Positions 43,652 through 52,593 of a stretch of DNA of 64,000 nucleotides are shown piece by piece (position 1 is the first letter of the stretch; each line of letters opens with the position of its first letter). Made by a program: the position numbers and the translations under genes. Origin of the DNA: Bacillota bacterium (lineage in GTDB: Bacteria > Bacillota > Clostridia > Peptostreptococcales > Acidaminobacteraceae); the NCBI GenBank assembly GCA_025210655.1, contig JAOARG010000048.1, forward strand, positions 1 to 64,000, read 5' to 3'. The notes beneath the pieces were generated by a model. That model saw nothing but the letters and a program-made list of their open reading frames with translations, ran no database searches and was not told where the DNA came from.

Positions 43652-44818
43652 ATGAGTCTTATAGCGAGTCATCATAATATGATGATTAAGGAAAAAAAAG
43701 ATGATTATAAATATAGCGATATCAGTAATCTGGCTCGGGAGATAACAACTGACATACTAAAGGACAAGCCAGAGCTTGTTACAGATGTTGATTTGGGTCT
43801 TGTGGATAGATCTGTACTTGAAAAAGAAATAGTAAAACTGTGTGATAAGAAGGGCAGTGGGATACTTACTGACCGAACGAGAATCACTAAAAATGTAATG
43901 GATTATATGTTTGGATATGGACCTATTCAAGAATATATTGAAGATGAGGACATATCAGATATTGATTTTTTAAGATATGACTATGGTATCTGTAAGAGAA
44001 ATGGAAAAAAAGAAAGAATGAAAATTAGATTTTCAAATCCTAAGGAGTTCGAGGATTTTTGTCGTTTGATTATTGTAAGAAATGGTGGAATAATCAACGA
44101 AAATGACTCCCATTGTAGGGTATCTGATGATAAATATAGACTAAGAATAAATGTTTCAATAGCACCAAGAAATTTCGAAAGTCCTTCACTGATTATTAGG
44201 AAGCATAGACTGTTACCCTATAATCTTAAGGATTTAGTCCATAAGGATATGTTAAGTCGAGAAATCTATTCATATCTAAAGGATAAAATGAAGGGTCAAG
44301 ATAGAATTCTGATAAGTGGAAAAGGTGCTTCTGGTAAAACAACCTTGCTAAGGGCTCTTCTTGGTGAGACAGATGAATTTGAAAGAATACTCATATGTGA
44401 ATCAGATTCAGAGCTTTATTGTGAGAATATAAATTTTATATCTCAGAGAATCAAAAAAAGACAATATGGTGGTAGCATCGTTACTTTAAACGATTTAATA
44501 AGGGATGGTCTTACAATGTCCTTAGATGGATATTGTATAGGAGAAATAACAGGAAAAGAAGCATGGAGTTTTGTAAATGCAGGTTATACAGATCATAGAA
44601 TATTTGGAACTATACATGCAACCAGTTCAAAGGATAGTCTTACTAGAATATTAGCTCTTATTGAAGAAAATAAGGTTAATCTATCTGAAGAAACTTTGAA
44701 AGAAATTATATCAAGCAGTATAGATATACTCATATATATGAAAGATTTTAAAATATCAGAAATACTTGAAATAAAGGGTTTTGATGATAGTGAGGTTATT
44801 TTTGAGAAGATTTTATAA
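43652..44818 (+). CDS. Tad/Flp pilus assembly ATPase (TadA/CpaF-like)
   Basis: A 388-residue type II/IV secretion ATPase of the CpaF branch. Its features are an N-terminal domain (MDYMFGYGPIQEYIEDEDISDID), Walker A ISGKGASGKTTLLRALL, Walker B-like CIGEITGKEAW and the His-box FGTIHATSSKDSLTRI. It powers pilin polymerisation or retraction at the membrane. It sits between the TadZ-like and TadB-like genes, the canonical order. Confidence 0.88.
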   Translation: MSLIASHHNMMIKEKKDDYKYSDISNLAREITTDILKDKPELVTDVDLGLVDRSVLEKEIVKLCDKKGSGILTDRTRITKNVMDYMFGYGPIQEYIEDEDISDIDFLRYDYGICKRNGKKERMKIRFSNPKEFEDFCRLIIVRNGGIINENDSHCRVSDDKYRLRINVSIAPRNFESPSLIIRKHRLLPYNLKDLVHKDMLSREIYSYLKDKMKGQDRILISGKGASGKTTLLRALLGETDEFERILICESDSELYCENINFISQRIKKRQYGGSIVTLNDLIRDGLTMSLDGYCIGEITGKEAWSFVNAGYTDHRIFGTIHATSSKDSLTRILALIEENKVNLSEETLKEIISSSIDILIYMKDFKISEILEIKGFDDSEVIFEKIL

Positions 44819-44830
44819 GGAATGATAATT

Positions 44831-45847
44831 TTGGATGAATTAATACTTATAATAGATACAATAAAAAGCAGTTGGTTACTTATTATCAATGGTTTGTTTA
44901 TAATAATTGCTACAGTATTTTTAGTATACAGAAGTTCGGTGTATTTCGTTGATAAAAGAATGATGGGGGCCTTCAGAAAGGTTCTTTCTGATAATATTGA
45001 TGAGAAAACACAAGAAATTCAAATAAAGAAGAAGTTGCTTAGAAAATCTCAAAAGTACAGTTCAATTGAAGCTAAATTAAGCTTTTTTGAAAAGATGGAT
45101 ATTAAATATATAGATAAATCTAATATCAAATCTTATTATTCTAAAATAAGTATATTTCATATTATGGGAGTTTCTACTGTAGTTATTTTTATTACTTTTT
45201 TCATATTTGAAGGAGTTTTTAAGTCTCCATTTTCATCTGCGGTGATGGGTTTTGTTTCGGCACTAATTCCATTTGTAGTACTGGATATTATGGGAAAGTA
45301 TAATTCACAAAAAATAAGAAGATATCTTCCGGATTTTATTGCAATTCTCCATAGGTGGAGTCTAGTTAGGGAAGATCTTGTTTACGCATTTGAAAAATCT
45401 CTGGATTCTGGAATTAGAGAACCCCTAAGGACTTATGTAAGGGAAATGATAACCCAGATAAATAGAGGAATGGAAGTAGAAATGGCCCTGGAAATAATGG
45501 AATACAAGGTTGACAATGAACATTTTACTACATTTATCAATAATGTTAAGTTTGCTTATAAATCAAGGGGAAATATTCCTAATCTCCTAAAAAAACTTGA
45601 GGGGGAGTCATATAAACTTGAAGAAGAATTTAATAGGAGAAAGATTTCTACATTTAGGGATAGGATAATTATTAGTGTATGTCTAGTATTGGTATTGGCC
45701 TTTACGTATTTATTTTTAAAATTAAATCCTGATGTAATGAATTATTATACTGAAAATCCAATTGGAAGATCCTTAATGGTGTTCTTTGCCCTGTTATACT
45801 TATTGGCATTTTGGATATCCACTGGGATTACCAAGTTTAATTATTAA
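44831..45847 (+). CDS. TadB-like pilus assembly membrane protein
   Basis: About 338 residues with a hydrophobic N-terminus, two central helices (about 118-155), a type II secretion F-domain (LPDFIAILHRWSLVREDLVYAFEKSL), and C-terminal helices (about 270-290 and 310-335). It is the inner-membrane platform of the Tad machine. The TTG at 44831 is chosen because AAGGA lies 9 bases upstream; the ATG at 44822 directly abuts it. Confidence 0.82.
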   Translation: MDELILIIDTIKSSWLLIINGLFIIIATVFLVYRSSVYFVDKRMMGAFRKVLSDNIDEKTQEIQIKKKLLRKSQKYSSIEAKLSFFEKMDIKYIDKSNIKSYYSKISIFHIMGVSTVVIFITFFIFEGVFKSPFSSAVMGFVSALIPFVVLDIMGKYNSQKIRRYLPDFIAILHRWSLVREDLVYAFEKSLDSGIREPLRTYVREMITQINRGMEVEMALEIMEYKVDNEHFTTFINNVKFAYKSRGNIPNLLKKLEGESYKLEEEFNRRKISTFRDRIIISVCLVLVLAFTYLFLKLNPDVMNYYTENPIGRSLMVFFALLYLLAFWISTGITKFNY

Positions 45848-45856
45848 GGAGAAATG

Positions 45857-46717
45857 ATGAGTATAAAAATAGATTTGTGGATGATAATCATGTTAATAGC
45901 ACTAAATGGAGTAATAGTATTTTCTATTAAGGATAAAATATCTTTTATTTTAAATCAAGATTATGGAAAAGGGTATTCTGGAAGGGGTTCGAGAAAGTAT
46001 GAGTCCTTTAAAGAAATATCTGAAAAAAGAATGAAAAAAACGAGTTTTTTCGAAAAAGAAAAGGAGAAGGTGATAAGGGCAGGATTTGATGAGGAAAAGG
46101 GTGTAGCCGTCTATATTTTTATAAAGTATTTTTTAAGTGTTTTACTTGGGATAATAGGAGCAATCACTAATTATCCTGATATATCAAAAGGTCTGTTGAT
46201 GTTCTTCATAGTATTTATTGTTAGTGAATTAGTTGTTAGGTCTGAAATCAAAAGAAATAATAGGAGCTTTCAAAAAAATGCATATAAAATATATAAGTTT
46301 TTAAATAATCAGGTTAGCTCAGGTATAAGAATTTCCGAAGCATTAAAGAATTTATATATGATTATTGATGATTATAATATGAAGAAGGTTTTAATAAGAT
46401 TTTCTGCTATATACATACAGACAACGAACATAGATCTGGCTCTTAAGGAATTTGATAAGTATTATAATACTCAAGAATCAGAGAGTTTGTGTATATGTAT
46501 AAAGCAAGGGATTACATCTGGTGATAGTTCTAACTTATTAATGCGACAAGAAGAAATGATGTTTAGCAAGTATGTAAATTATATCCAACTTGAGACGGAG
46601 CTTCAAAGGCATAAAGGGTTAATTTGTGTAACCCTACTGTGTGTAATAGTAATTCTTATGATAGGAGTACCATTGATGTTAGATATGAATAGGGCACTGA
46701 CACAAATTTTTAGTTGA
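45857..46717 (+). CDS. TadC-like pilus assembly membrane protein
   Basis: About 286 residues with transmembrane segments at about 5-22, 90-125 and 250-275 and a type II secretion F-like core (FLNNQVSSGIRISEALKNLYMII). It pairs with TadB as the second platform protein. It lies 9 bp after the tadB-like gene. AAGGAG favours ATG 45857 over 45854. Confidence 0.78.
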   Translation: MSIKIDLWMIIMLIALNGVIVFSIKDKISFILNQDYGKGYSGRGSRKYESFKEISEKRMKKTSFFEKEKEKVIRAGFDEEKGVAVYIFIKYFLSVLLGIIGAITNYPDISKGLLMFFIVFIVSELVVRSEIKRNNRSFQKNAYKIYKFLNNQVSSGIRISEALKNLYMIIDDYNMKKVLIRFSAIYIQTTNIDLALKEFDKYYNTQESESLCICIKQGITSGDSSNLLMRQEEMMFSKYVNYIQLETELQRHKGLICVTLLCVIVILMIGVPLMLDMNRALTQIFS

Positions 46718-46729
46718 GGAGTGGTTATT

Positions 46730-46984
46730 TTGGTAAAGTTATTTTGGAAAACATCATTTTTAGTTAATGATGCAAAAGAAAAAGTAAGAAGCATAATGAA
46801 TAATAAAGGAGAATTTGGTATTGGATCAGTACTTTCTATAGCGGCAGCATTAATAGTATCAGCATTTGTATTGATTCCGGAACTTAAGTCATTAGCAGAA
46901 AGTATGATGACTGGTATGACTGACTGGTGGGCTGGAACTAACGGTGGTGCTGGAATTTCTAATAAAATATTCCCTAAAAGTTAA
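46730..46984 (+). CDS. Flp/Tad pilin-like small protein
   Basis: About 84 residues. A charged N-terminus ending in NNKGEFGIGSVL is followed by a hydrophobic helix (about residues 34-50, LSIAAALIVSAFVLIP) and a short Gly/Trp-rich tail. The shape suits the major Flp pilin, with a possible prepilin cleavage after KG. The TTG at 46730 has GAGGAGTGG upstream. It follows the tadC-like gene directly. Confidence 0.68.
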   Translation: MVKLFWKTSFLVNDAKEKVRSIMNNKGEFGIGSVLSIAAALIVSAFVLIPELKSLAESMMTGMTDWWAGTNGGAGISNKIFPKS

Positions 46985-46986
46985 CT

Positions 46987-47376
46987 ATGGGTGTTTCTAG
47001 AGCTATTGTATGGGGAATGCTTGTAACCTTATTTCTATGTATATCTGTTATGATGGTTGAATATTTTGTTCCACTTAATGCAAAATCTCAATTTGACTAT
47101 ATTTGCAGAGGATATATGATAAAAGCTGAAACATATGGCGGTTTATCAAGTGATGATGTAGATAAGTTGAAAGATGAATTGGGTGAACTGGGACTTAAGA
47201 ATATAGAAGTTGATTACCCAAACATTAATAGTAAGAAAAAAGGACAAGATATAAATTTAAAAGTTGAGGGACTCTACTCTTATAATCAAATATCTGGAAT
47301 TATTGTGAGAAAAGATAAAGAACTTAACTTTGTATATGATATAAGTACAGTTTCAAAGAGGGTTACCAATAATTAA
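46987..47376 (+). CDS. TadE/DUF4320-like exported pilus protein
   Basis: 129 residues. One N-terminal transmembrane segment (about 6-26) and an extracytoplasmic beta-rich domain. The size and position fit DUF4320 or TadE-like minor pilins. There is no ribosome-binding site; the ATG lies 2 bases after the previous stop, so translation is probably coupled. The family assignment is tentative. Confidence 0.58.
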   Translation: MGVSRAIVWGMLVTLFLCISVMMVEYFVPLNAKSQFDYICRGYMIKAETYGGLSSDDVDKLKDELGELGLKNIEVDYPNINSKKKGQDINLKVEGLYSYNQISGIIVRKDKELNFVYDISTVSKRVTNN

Positions 47377-47392
47377 TATGAAGGACACAGAT

Positions 47393-47923
47393 ATGAAAAA
47401 TTATTTTAGAAAAGGTTCTATGGGAATCGGACAGGTATTATTTATAACATTTTTTATTATTTTCATAGTTTTTCCTGTGTTCTCATTTCTTATTGATAAA
47501 AATATTGCCAGGCTAGTTGCTAGCGAGATTAGGGAATCCTTAGATATGTCTGTTATTGGGGCATATAATGCTGTAAATGAAAATCAATATGGTAAAAAAG
47601 CTGTTGATATTAGTCAGAAACCCTTGGAAAATGAGTTTCTTAAGCTATTTTGTAAGAATATGAAGCTTGATAAAGATTTAAGCCCCAAGGATGGTTCTGT
47701 ACTTGAGTATCCTATAACAATAAATGAGCTTGAATATTTTGGGCCAGATAAAATTGGGGATTCATGTCCCTGTGGTAATGAAGTAGTTAGACCGATGGTA
47801 CATTTAAATTTTACATTTTCATTAAACCCAACCTTATATAGAAGGGTTATTAATAGAATGAGTGGAAAAGATAAGTTTAGTATTTCAATTGGATATGATA
47901 TTGAATTACCTTATGACAAATGA
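47393..47923 (+). CDS. TadE-like minor pilin candidate
   Basis: About 176 residues. The N-terminus KNYFRKGSMGIGQVLFI repeats the KG-x-x-GIG-x-VL pattern of the small pilin, followed by a hydrophobic helix and an extracytoplasmic domain with one CPC motif. The ATG at 47393 has AAGGA upstream; the ATG at 47378 precedes that site. It is followed by the SAF-domain gene. Confidence 0.6.
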   Translation: MKNYFRKGSMGIGQVLFITFFIIFIVFPVFSFLIDKNIARLVASEIRESLDMSVIGAYNAVNENQYGKKAVDISQKPLENEFLKLFCKNMKLDKDLSPKDGSVLEYPITINELEYFGPDKIGDSCPCGNEVVRPMVHLNFTFSLNPTLYRRVINRMSGKDKFSISIGYDIELPYDK

Positions 47924-47938
47924 CGGAGGTGACAAGAT

Positions 47939-48586
47939 ATGAATAGAAAACTTAAAATAATATCAATATGCATAATACTTATTGTTCTTGCCCTTGTTGC
48001 AGAGGTAATTATAATAAAAAAATCAGTTAAGTTTGAAGCAACTGTACAAATTCCCATTGTATCTAAAGATATTGATAAATTCCAATTTATCACTGAGGAT
48101 ATGATTGAATATAGGGAGTTTAAATTAACGGAAGTTGTTTCAGGATCAGTAAGGAATAAGGATGAAATAGTTAACAAGTATGCAAGAACAAAGCTTTTTA
48201 AGGATGAGCAGGTTAATATTGAAAGAATTTCTGATAAGAAGATTTGTTTCAATAAAAGACCTGAGGCCAGTGATAACAGGTATCTTACAATAGCCTTTAC
48301 TCCTGAAGAAGCTAATGGTTGGATACTTGATAGAAATCAAATTGTTGATTTAGTATACTTGCCTAAGGGTTTTGGTGTATCCTCAGAGATAAAAGTTCCT
48401 AGGATAAATACTTTTTATGATTTAAGAATAGTGAGTATTCTTGATGAAGATTTAAATGACGTAAGTGATGCATCTGAAAGGGAGAAGATACCTATGTATA
48501 TTTCCTTTGAAGTATCTAATGAGGATGTTGATAATATTATTTTAGCTAAAAATAATGGAACAGTTGAAGTATTGGTCAAGCACTAA
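47939..48586 (+). CDS. CpaB/RcpC-like SAF-domain pilus assembly protein
   Basis: A 215-residue protein with an N-terminal membrane anchor (about 5-25, ISICIILIVLALVAEVII) and a SAF domain (about 40-95, QIPIVSKDIDKFQFITEDMIEYREF). CpaB-type proteins act outside the membrane in Flp pilus assembly. GGAGG precedes the ATG. It is the last gene of the Tad-like operon. No prepilin peptidase or secretin is encoded nearby. Confidence 0.72.
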   Translation: MNRKLKIISICIILIVLALVAEVIIIKKSVKFEATVQIPIVSKDIDKFQFITEDMIEYREFKLTEVVSGSVRNKDEIVNKYARTKLFKDEQVNIERISDKKICFNKRPEASDNRYLTIAFTPEEANGWILDRNQIVDLVYLPKGFGVSSEIKVPRINTFYDLRIVSILDEDLNDVSDASEREKIPMYISFEVSNEDVDNIILAKNNGTVEVLVKH

Positions 48587-48646
48587 AAGTCTTTTTATTA
48601 TTTATCACTTGTTATATACTCAAACTATAAAAGATAGGAGTATATT

Positions 48647-49360
48647 ATGGATAAGTATAGAAGTAAAATGAGAAAACTAAATATGAGTGAAAGAAAATTG
48701 ATTTATAGTTTTTCTGGATTTAAGGTACCTAGATTTATAGAGGAAAGGCTTGGGGATAAGAGAGAGCTACTTTTTAATAAGGGTGAAGACTTGGTGTATT
48801 CAGTTCTTTCATCAAATAAGTCCCCCCTTCTAATAAAGGATAAGGAAGAGTATGAGAAAAATCTTTTTTCTGGAATGAAAGAAAGCCTTGATAAGACTAA
48901 GTTTGAAAAGATGACTAGTCTTTTTTCTGGAGCATTATCTGGATTTGGTGGTATTGGATTTACCTTGATGGAGCTTCCTGTCTTGGTGGGATTTATTATT
49001 TCCTACAATTATAAGATGGGTGCAGATGGTTTCATAGACAAGGATCATCAAATGTTTGACCATTATTGCCTTGTCTATCTTGTGGCACTTCTTAGTGATG
49101 ACAAGGATACTAAGGATAGATATCTTAGGGTGGCTAGATCTATTGAACTTGGTCATGGGGAAGGAATGTTACTAGATCAGGATAGACTTGTAAGGGACCT
49201 TTCAAGGGTAATTACCAGATCACTTATGTCTAAAAAAGTGCTTCAAACTGTTCCTGTTGCTGGGGCTGGATTCGGCTTCGCTGTGAATTTTTCATACATG
49301 AATAGGATACAGAAGCTATGGAATATTCAAAAGGCAAAAAGAATATTGTTTGAAAGTTAG
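48647..49360 (+). CDS. EcsC-family protein
   Basis: 237 residues with the EcsC-domain pattern (GFGGIGFTLMELPVLVGFIISYNYKMG; ARSIELGHG; VPVAGAGFGFAVNFSYMNRIQ). The role of EcsC is poorly known; in Bacillus it is linked to the Ecs ABC transporter, which is not here. Two amphipathic or hydrophobic stretches suggest membrane association. Ribosome-binding site AGGAG. Confidence 0.85.
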   Translation: MDKYRSKMRKLNMSERKLIYSFSGFKVPRFIEERLGDKRELLFNKGEDLVYSVLSSNKSPLLIKDKEEYEKNLFSGMKESLDKTKFEKMTSLFSGALSGFGGIGFTLMELPVLVGFIISYNYKMGADGFIDKDHQMFDHYCLVYLVALLSDDKDTKDRYLRVARSIELGHGEGMLLDQDRLVRDLSRVITRSLMSKKVLQTVPVAGAGFGFAVNFSYMNRIQKLWNIQKAKRILFES

Positions 49361-49378
49361 TTTTTTAACAATCCACAC

Positions 49379-49407
49379 TTTACATGAGGATTCTTTTCTG
49401 GTATGAT
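49379..49407 (+). promoter_or_regulatory. promoter of the DUF2325 gene
   Basis: TTTACA (49379-49384) and TATGAT (49402-49407) are spaced 17 bp apart. The -10 overlaps the Fur box. Confidence 0.55.
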
Positions 49408-49423
49408 AATGATAATCGATATC
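49405..49423 (+). promoter_or_regulatory. Fur box
   Basis: GATAATGATAATCGATATC matches the classical Fur consensus GATAATGATAATCATTATC at 17 of 19 positions. It covers the -10 region and start of transcription of the DUF2325 gene, so Fe(II)-Fur binding would repress it. Confidence 0.75.
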
Positions 49424-49447
49424 AATTAGAAAAGTGAGGTGGGACAC

Positions 49448-49759
49448 ATGAGTGCATTAATAGTAGGCGCTGATCGACTTGGAAATATTCCCAAACTTCT
49501 TCAGGAGTATGGTATAAATGATTATATTCACTGGAAAGGTAGAAAAAAAGGTATGAGAAACAAGGATATCCCACAGAATGTTGACATGGTAATAATTCTT
49601 TATGATTTTATAGAGCATAGACTTACTGACAGGATTAAGGAAGAGTCAAGACAAATGGATATTCCATGTATTTTTTCAAAGCGTTCTGTATCAGATCTTT
49701 CTCAGAAATTAGATATGTGTAAGGACTGTAAACTTAACTGTAATAGAAGAATGAATTAG
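49448..49759 (+). CDS. DUF2325 protein, probably iron-regulated
   Basis: About 103 residues. SALIVGADRLGNIPKLL and the C-terminal cysteines (MCKDCKLNC) are typical of DUF2325, a small family of unknown function often near metal- or iron-related genes. The CxxC...C cluster could bind a metal. The ATG at 49448 has GAGGTGGG upstream. The Fur box in its promoter suggests induction under iron limitation. Confidence 0.82.
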   Translation: MSALIVGADRLGNIPKLLQEYGINDYIHWKGRKKGMRNKDIPQNVDMVIILYDFIEHRLTDRIKEESRQMDIPCIFSKRSVSDLSQKLDMCKDCKLNCNRRMN

Positions 49760-49766
49760 ATATTTC

Positions 49767-49808
49767 GCGAATCGTAAGAAAGCTTATGATTCGCTATTTT
49801 TTTTGATA
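49767..49808 (+). terminator. terminator after DUF2325
   Basis: GCGAATCGTAAG pairs with CTTATGATTCGC, followed by TATTTTTTTT. Confidence 0.85.
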
Positions 49809-49836
49809 TAATTTAATAAAAATGGAGGGTTTTAAT

Positions 49837-51300
49837 ATGAATTTTAATTTAACAAATACATTTTATAATAATAGCAAGGTACTATTTCTTTTTATGTTTG
49901 AGTCTTTTGATATTGATGAGGTTCTTAAGGATATAAAAATTGATAAAAAGATTGAAATACTGAAAAAAAGAGATTTGTTCGCAGGCAAGTATAAGGAAAT
50001 TTGTGAGTTAGATATTTTTGAAGATAAGGGATATGAAAAAGCTATATTAATCGGTCTTGGAAAAAAAGAAGATCTTACTAGGGATAGGTTTATAAGGGCG
50101 TACGGAAGTGGCCTGTCATCTTTTGCTTATGATAAGCACAGTGAGATTGATGTTTTTATTAAGGAAGATATTGATTTCGAGAATCTTCTTGATACTATTT
50201 CTGAAACTACTATTATATCTACTTATAGTTTTAATAAGTATAAAAAAGAAGACAAAAAATCAATCATTGAATCGGTTAATGTAATAAGTTTTAGAAAATT
50301 TATTGAGGAAGACTTTTCAAAGGGAATAATTTCAGGCCGTTATGTGAACATGGCCAGAGATCTTGTAAATGAACCAAGTAATATTATGTATCCTGAGACT
50401 TTAAGTGATTTTGTTGTGGACCTATCTAAAAATCATGATTTTGAGGTAGAAGTTTTTGATAAAAATGAAATCAAAAAAATGGGTATGGAAGCATACTATA
50501 GTGTTGCAAAGGCATCAAAAAAGGAGCCAAAGCTTATTGTAATGAGATATAAGGGTCATCCATCCAGTGATGAAATACTTGGATTTATAGGTAAGGGACT
50601 TACTTATGATGCCGGGGGACTTTCAATTAAGTCTACTTCTGGAATGGTGACTATGAAATCTGATATGGGTGGTTCTGCGGCTGTTATTTCTGCTATGTGT
50701 GCCATTGCCAAATCAGGACTTTCTGTAAATGTAACTGCTGTTATACCTGCATGTGAAAATATGATTTCTGGAAAGAGCTATAAACCGGGGGATATTTTAA
50801 AATCTATGAATGGCAAAACGATATTCATCGGTAACACAGATGCAGAGGGAAGACTTACTTTGGCTGATGGAATGACTTACGGAATAAGAAATGAAAAGAT
50901 TACTAGGGTGATTGATATTGCAACTCTTACAGGTGCTGCTGTAAGGGCTTTTGCTGAATATGTTACACCTGTAGTAACTAATGACAAGGAGTTTTTAGCT
51001 AAATTAAAGATTGCTTCAAATGAAGGTAATGAGATGATATGGGAGATGCCTATAGTTGAGGAATATAGGGATACTGTAAAGCATGACATAGCTGATATTA
51101 CAAATATTCCTGGTACTCCTGGAATGATTACAGCAGGTCTATTTATGGAAGAGTTCTGTGAGGATATTCCTTGGATTCATATTGATATTGCAGGATCTTC
51201 ATGGCTAGATAAAAAGAAGAATAATTTTATTAAGGGTGGAACTGGAGCAGGTACAAGAATGTTATTTCACCTTGCTAGACAGTTTTCTACTATTAAATAG
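49837..51300 (+). CDS. pepA: leucyl aminopeptidase (M17 family, PepA)
   Basis: The product is 487 residues. The C-terminal catalytic domain has GKGLTYDAGGLSIKS (zinc ligands Lys and Asp) and NTDAEGRLTLADGM, the M17 signature. It removes N-terminal residues in peptide catabolism. The ATG at 49837 has GGAGGG 7 bases upstream; an ATG at 49822 overlaps the site. Confidence 0.94.
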   Translation: MNFNLTNTFYNNSKVLFLFMFESFDIDEVLKDIKIDKKIEILKKRDLFAGKYKEICELDIFEDKGYEKAILIGLGKKEDLTRDRFIRAYGSGLSSFAYDKHSEIDVFIKEDIDFENLLDTISETTIISTYSFNKYKKEDKKSIIESVNVISFRKFIEEDFSKGIISGRYVNMARDLVNEPSNIMYPETLSDFVVDLSKNHDFEVEVFDKNEIKKMGMEAYYSVAKASKKEPKLIVMRYKGHPSSDEILGFIGKGLTYDAGGLSIKSTSGMVTMKSDMGGSAAVISAMCAIAKSGLSVNVTAVIPACENMISGKSYKPGDILKSMNGKTIFIGNTDAEGRLTLADGMTYGIRNEKITRVIDIATLTGAAVRAFAEYVTPVVTNDKEFLAKLKIASNEGNEMIWEMPIVEEYRDTVKHDIADITNIPGTPGMITAGLFMEEFCEDIPWIHIDIAGSSWLDKKKNNFIKGGTGAGTRMLFHLARQFSTIK

Positions 51301-51415
51301 ATTTCATTGGATTTATGCTGTTTAGTTTATATTGAAATTGTAATATAATATCTATGTATACGGTTAATTAATGAAAATAAAAATGATTAAGAATAAATAT
51401 TTAAGGGAGATACAA

Positions 51416-52570
51416 ATGAGAAAATTTGAGTTAATTGCAACTGCGGCTTTTGGAATAGAGGGCATTGTTGCAGATGAGGTTAAGGAACTGGGATTTGAAA
51501 ATGTCAAAACGGAAAATGGAAGGGTTACTTATGAGGCTGACGAAGAGGGCCTATGTAAGTCTAATCTTTGGTTAAGATCTGCTGATAGGGTGTTTTTAAA
51601 GATTGCTCAGTTTAGAGCTACTTCTTTTGAAGAGTTATTTGAAAATACTAAGAAGATACCTTGGTCTAGATATATTCCGGAAGATGGGGAATTCCCTGTG
51701 AATGCTAAGTCTGTAAAGTCAAAGCTGTTCAGTCTTTCTGATATTCAGTCAATATGTAAGAAGGCAGTTGTAAACAAGCTTTCTCAAAGTTATGATGTAC
51801 AGTGGTTTTCTGAAGATGGAGACAAGTACAGTATATTAGTTTCTATACTAAAGGATGAAGTTACTATCATGCTTGATACAAGTGGTGTAGGTCTTCATAA
51901 AAGAGGATACAGAGAAAATGGTGCAGATGCTCCAATTAGAGAGACACTTGCAGCAGCACTTCTTAGAATATCAAGATGGAAGAAAAATATTCCACTTATT
52001 GATCCTTTATGTGGTACAGGAACTATAGCTATTGAGGCGGCAATGATTGCTAGAAATATTGCCCCAGGACTTGATAGAAAGTTTGATTGTGAAAACTGGA
52101 AGTTCATAACTCCAGGTCTTTGGAAAAGGGTAAGAATGGAAGCATACCAAGCTATTGATTATGATACTGAAATTCAGATTGAAGCGTATGATTTGAATCC
52201 TAGAGCTATAAGAATTGCTAGGGAGAATGCTGAAAAAGCTGGAGTTGATGATTGTATTCATTTCCAAGCTAGGGATGTAAAAGATCTTTCAAGCTCAAGA
52301 AAATACGGTTATGTTGTAACTAATCCTCCTTATGGTGAAAGACTTATGGAGGAAGAAGATCTTCAAAAGCTTTATGAAGTAATGGGTGAAAGATTTAATA
52401 TGCTGGACACTTGGTCTAAATATATTATTACTTCATATGAAAACTTTGAAAGATATTTTGGAAGTAAGGCAACAAAAAATAGAAAGCTTTATAATGGAAA
52501 GCTTAAGTGCTATTTCTATCAGTATTGGGGTCCAAAGCCACCAAGAAAGAAAAAAGTAGAAGTAGAATAG
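51416..52570 (+). CDS. THUMP-domain RNA methyltransferase (RlmL/YpsC-like)
   Basis: About 384 residues with an N-terminal ferredoxin-like/THUMP region (1-160) and a class I SAM methyltransferase. Motif I is DPLCGTGTIAIEAAMIARNIAPG and the catalytic motif is NPPYGERL, typical of base N-methyltransferases on 23S rRNA. It corresponds to the N2-guanine methyltransferase half of RlmKL, without the second domain. The ATG at 51416 has AAGGGAG upstream. Confidence 0.9.
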   Translation: MRKFELIATAAFGIEGIVADEVKELGFENVKTENGRVTYEADEEGLCKSNLWLRSADRVFLKIAQFRATSFEELFENTKKIPWSRYIPEDGEFPVNAKSVKSKLFSLSDIQSICKKAVVNKLSQSYDVQWFSEDGDKYSILVSILKDEVTIMLDTSGVGLHKRGYRENGADAPIRETLAAALLRISRWKKNIPLIDPLCGTGTIAIEAAMIARNIAPGLDRKFDCENWKFITPGLWKRVRMEAYQAIDYDTEIQIEAYDLNPRAIRIARENAEKAGVDDCIHFQARDVKDLSSSRKYGYVVTNPPYGERLMEEEDLQKLYEVMGERFNMLDTWSKYIITSYENFERYFGSKATKNRKLYNGKLKCYFYQYWGPKPPRKKKVEVE

Positions 52571-52593
52571 TCCTTAATACGAGGAGATTTAAA

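Noticed and set aside
48935-49156. Minus-strand open frame inside the EcsC gene
   Set aside because: Antisense shadow without a ribosome-binding site; the plus-strand EcsC reading is clear.
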